Of a DNA stretch of 5,962 bases, positions 5,117 to 5,962 are shown one piece after another. Under the pieces are notes generated by a model. It searched no databases, was not told the DNA's origin, and saw only the letters and a program-made list of their open reading frames with translations. Within the stretch, counting starts at the first letter, position 1. Each line of letters begins with the position of its first letter. The DNA is from an uncultured Granulosicoccaceae bacterium (GTDB lineage: Bacteria; Pseudomonadota; Gammaproteobacteria; Granulosicoccales; Granulosicoccaceae): NCBI GenBank assembly GCA_937951695.1, contig CALFBL010000266.1:1-5962 (forward strand). The letters are read 5' to 3'. The translations under genes and the position numbers were made by a program.

Positions 5117-5962
5117 ATGAGACACAACGACCATTTGAGCCAGTGGGACCGTGAAAATTTCTTTCACCCCTCCACCCACCTGGCGAAACACGCTCGCGGC
5201 GATACTCCAAGCCAAGTCATCTCAGGCGCAAATGGCGTGTACATAGAAGATCGGGACGGCAACAAACGGCTCGATGCGTTTGCCGGGCTGTATTGCGTCA
5301 ATGTGGGTTACGGTCGCACTGAAATCTCAGACGCAATCGCAAAACAAGCGGCCGAATTAGCGTACTACCATTCGTACGTAGGTCACGGCACCGAAGCCTC
5401 CATCACGCTAGCAAAAATGGTGATGGATCGTGCGCCAACCAATATGTCGAAAGTGTACTTTGGTCTGGGCGGATCGGATGCGAATGAGACCAACATCAAA
5501 TTAGTTTGGTACTACAACAACATTTTGGGCCGTACGAAGAAGAAAAAAATCCTATCGCGCTGGCGCGGTTATCACGGCTCGGGGCTGGTCACAGGTTCGC
5601 TAACCGGGCTGGAACTCTTCCATAAAAAATTCGACTTACCGTTGGATAACATCGTGCACACTGAAGCGCCCTACTACTTTCGCCGTGATGATCTGGACAT
5701 GTCAGAAAGTGATTTCACGGCCCACTGCACAGAAAAACTGGAAGCACTGATTGAGCAGGAAGGTGCGGATACTATTGCAGCCTTTATTGGAGAACCAGTA
5801 CTCGGTACTGGCGGCATTGTGCCACCGCCTGAAGGCTACTGGGCCGCCATACAAGCCATACTCAAAAAGCACGACATACTGTTGATCGCCGACGAAGTCG
5901 TGACTGGGTTTGGCCGTACCGGAACCATGATGGGCTCAACCCACTACGGCATGGAGCCAGAC
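5117..5962 (+). CDS. Class III PLP-dependent aminotransferase (3' end outside window)
   Basis: 282 codons are visible without a stop, out of roughly 450-460 in the family; the gene continues past the right edge. It is a fold-type I, class III (omega-amino acid) aminotransferase, a cytoplasmic enzyme that transfers an amino group to an acceptor such as pyruvate or 2-oxoglutarate. Visible landmarks are LDAFAGLYCVNVGYGR in the substrate-entry region, the phosphate-binding GGSDANET (118-125), RGYHGS with Tyr152 expected to stack on PLP, and GEPVLGTGGIVPPPEGYW. IADEVVTGFGRTG follows, in which Asp259 should contact the pyridine nitrogen. The Schiff-base lysine lies beyond the window. The substrate cannot be read from this part. 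The N-terminus resembles enzymes acting on diamines, beta- or omega-amino acids, and ectoine-derived diaminobutyrate (DoeD-like), but this is only a resemblance from memory. There is no visible link to the chromate genes. Confidence 0.93.
   Translation, partial: MRHNDHLSQWDRENFFHPSTHLAKHARGDTPSQVISGANGVYIEDRDGNKRLDAFAGLYCVNVGYGRTEISDAIAKQAAELAYYHSYVGHGTEASITLAKMVMDRAPTNMSKVYFGLGGSDANETNIKLVWYYNNILGRTKKKKILSRWRGYHGSGLVTGSLTGLELFHKKFDLPLDNIVHTEAPYYFRRDDLDMSESDFTAHCTEKLEALIEQEGADTIAAFIGEPVLGTGGIVPPPEGYWAAIQAILKKHDILLIADEVVTGFGRTGTMMGSTHYGMEPD

Overview
The window looks like an accessory stretch of a proteobacterial chromosome or plasmid. I favour a gammaproteobacterium because of the moderate base composition, the gene types and the IS families, but no phylogenetic marker is present and this is an impression rather than a measurement. 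It contains an apparently intact two-gene chromate-resistance unit set among decayed insertion sequences, followed by the start of a metabolic gene that runs off the right edge.

Left (1-778): a minus-strand fragment of an IS66-type transposase abuts, near position 183, the C-terminal half of a plus-strand IS630-type transposase. The IS630 piece keeps its D, D and E catalytic residues but has lost its N-terminal half. Positions 779-990 are a non-coding spacer. It holds six tandem 5-bp units (819-848), a good sigma70-type promoter (876-904) and a strong Shine-Dalgarno sequence.

Centre (991-3084): a rhodanese/ChrB-domain fusion protein and a full-length ChrA chromate transporter lie 3 bp apart in one direction and surely form one operon. 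ChrA acts in the inner membrane. The ChrB/rhodanese protein is cytoplasmic and its exact role is not settled. Converging on them from the minus strand (3225-3521) is a small protein of unknown function with a four-cysteine zinc-ribbon motif.

Right (about 3600-4811): a second IS66-family remnant, of the single-gene type, has its own promoter. It carries a damaged start region, a frameshift at about 4390 and a truncated 3' end that removes the catalytic Glu. About 305 bp without a convincing gene (4812-5116) leads to a PLP-dependent class III aminotransferase (5117 onward, 282 codons visible), cut by the window edge before its catalytic lysine.

I found no clearly new multi-gene system. The points most worth following are the rhodanese-ChrB/ChrA pair bracketed by IS debris, the unknown zinc-ribbon protein beside it, the pentamer repeat just upstream of the chr promoter, and the A(TG)3 start-codon lesion in the IS66 remnant.
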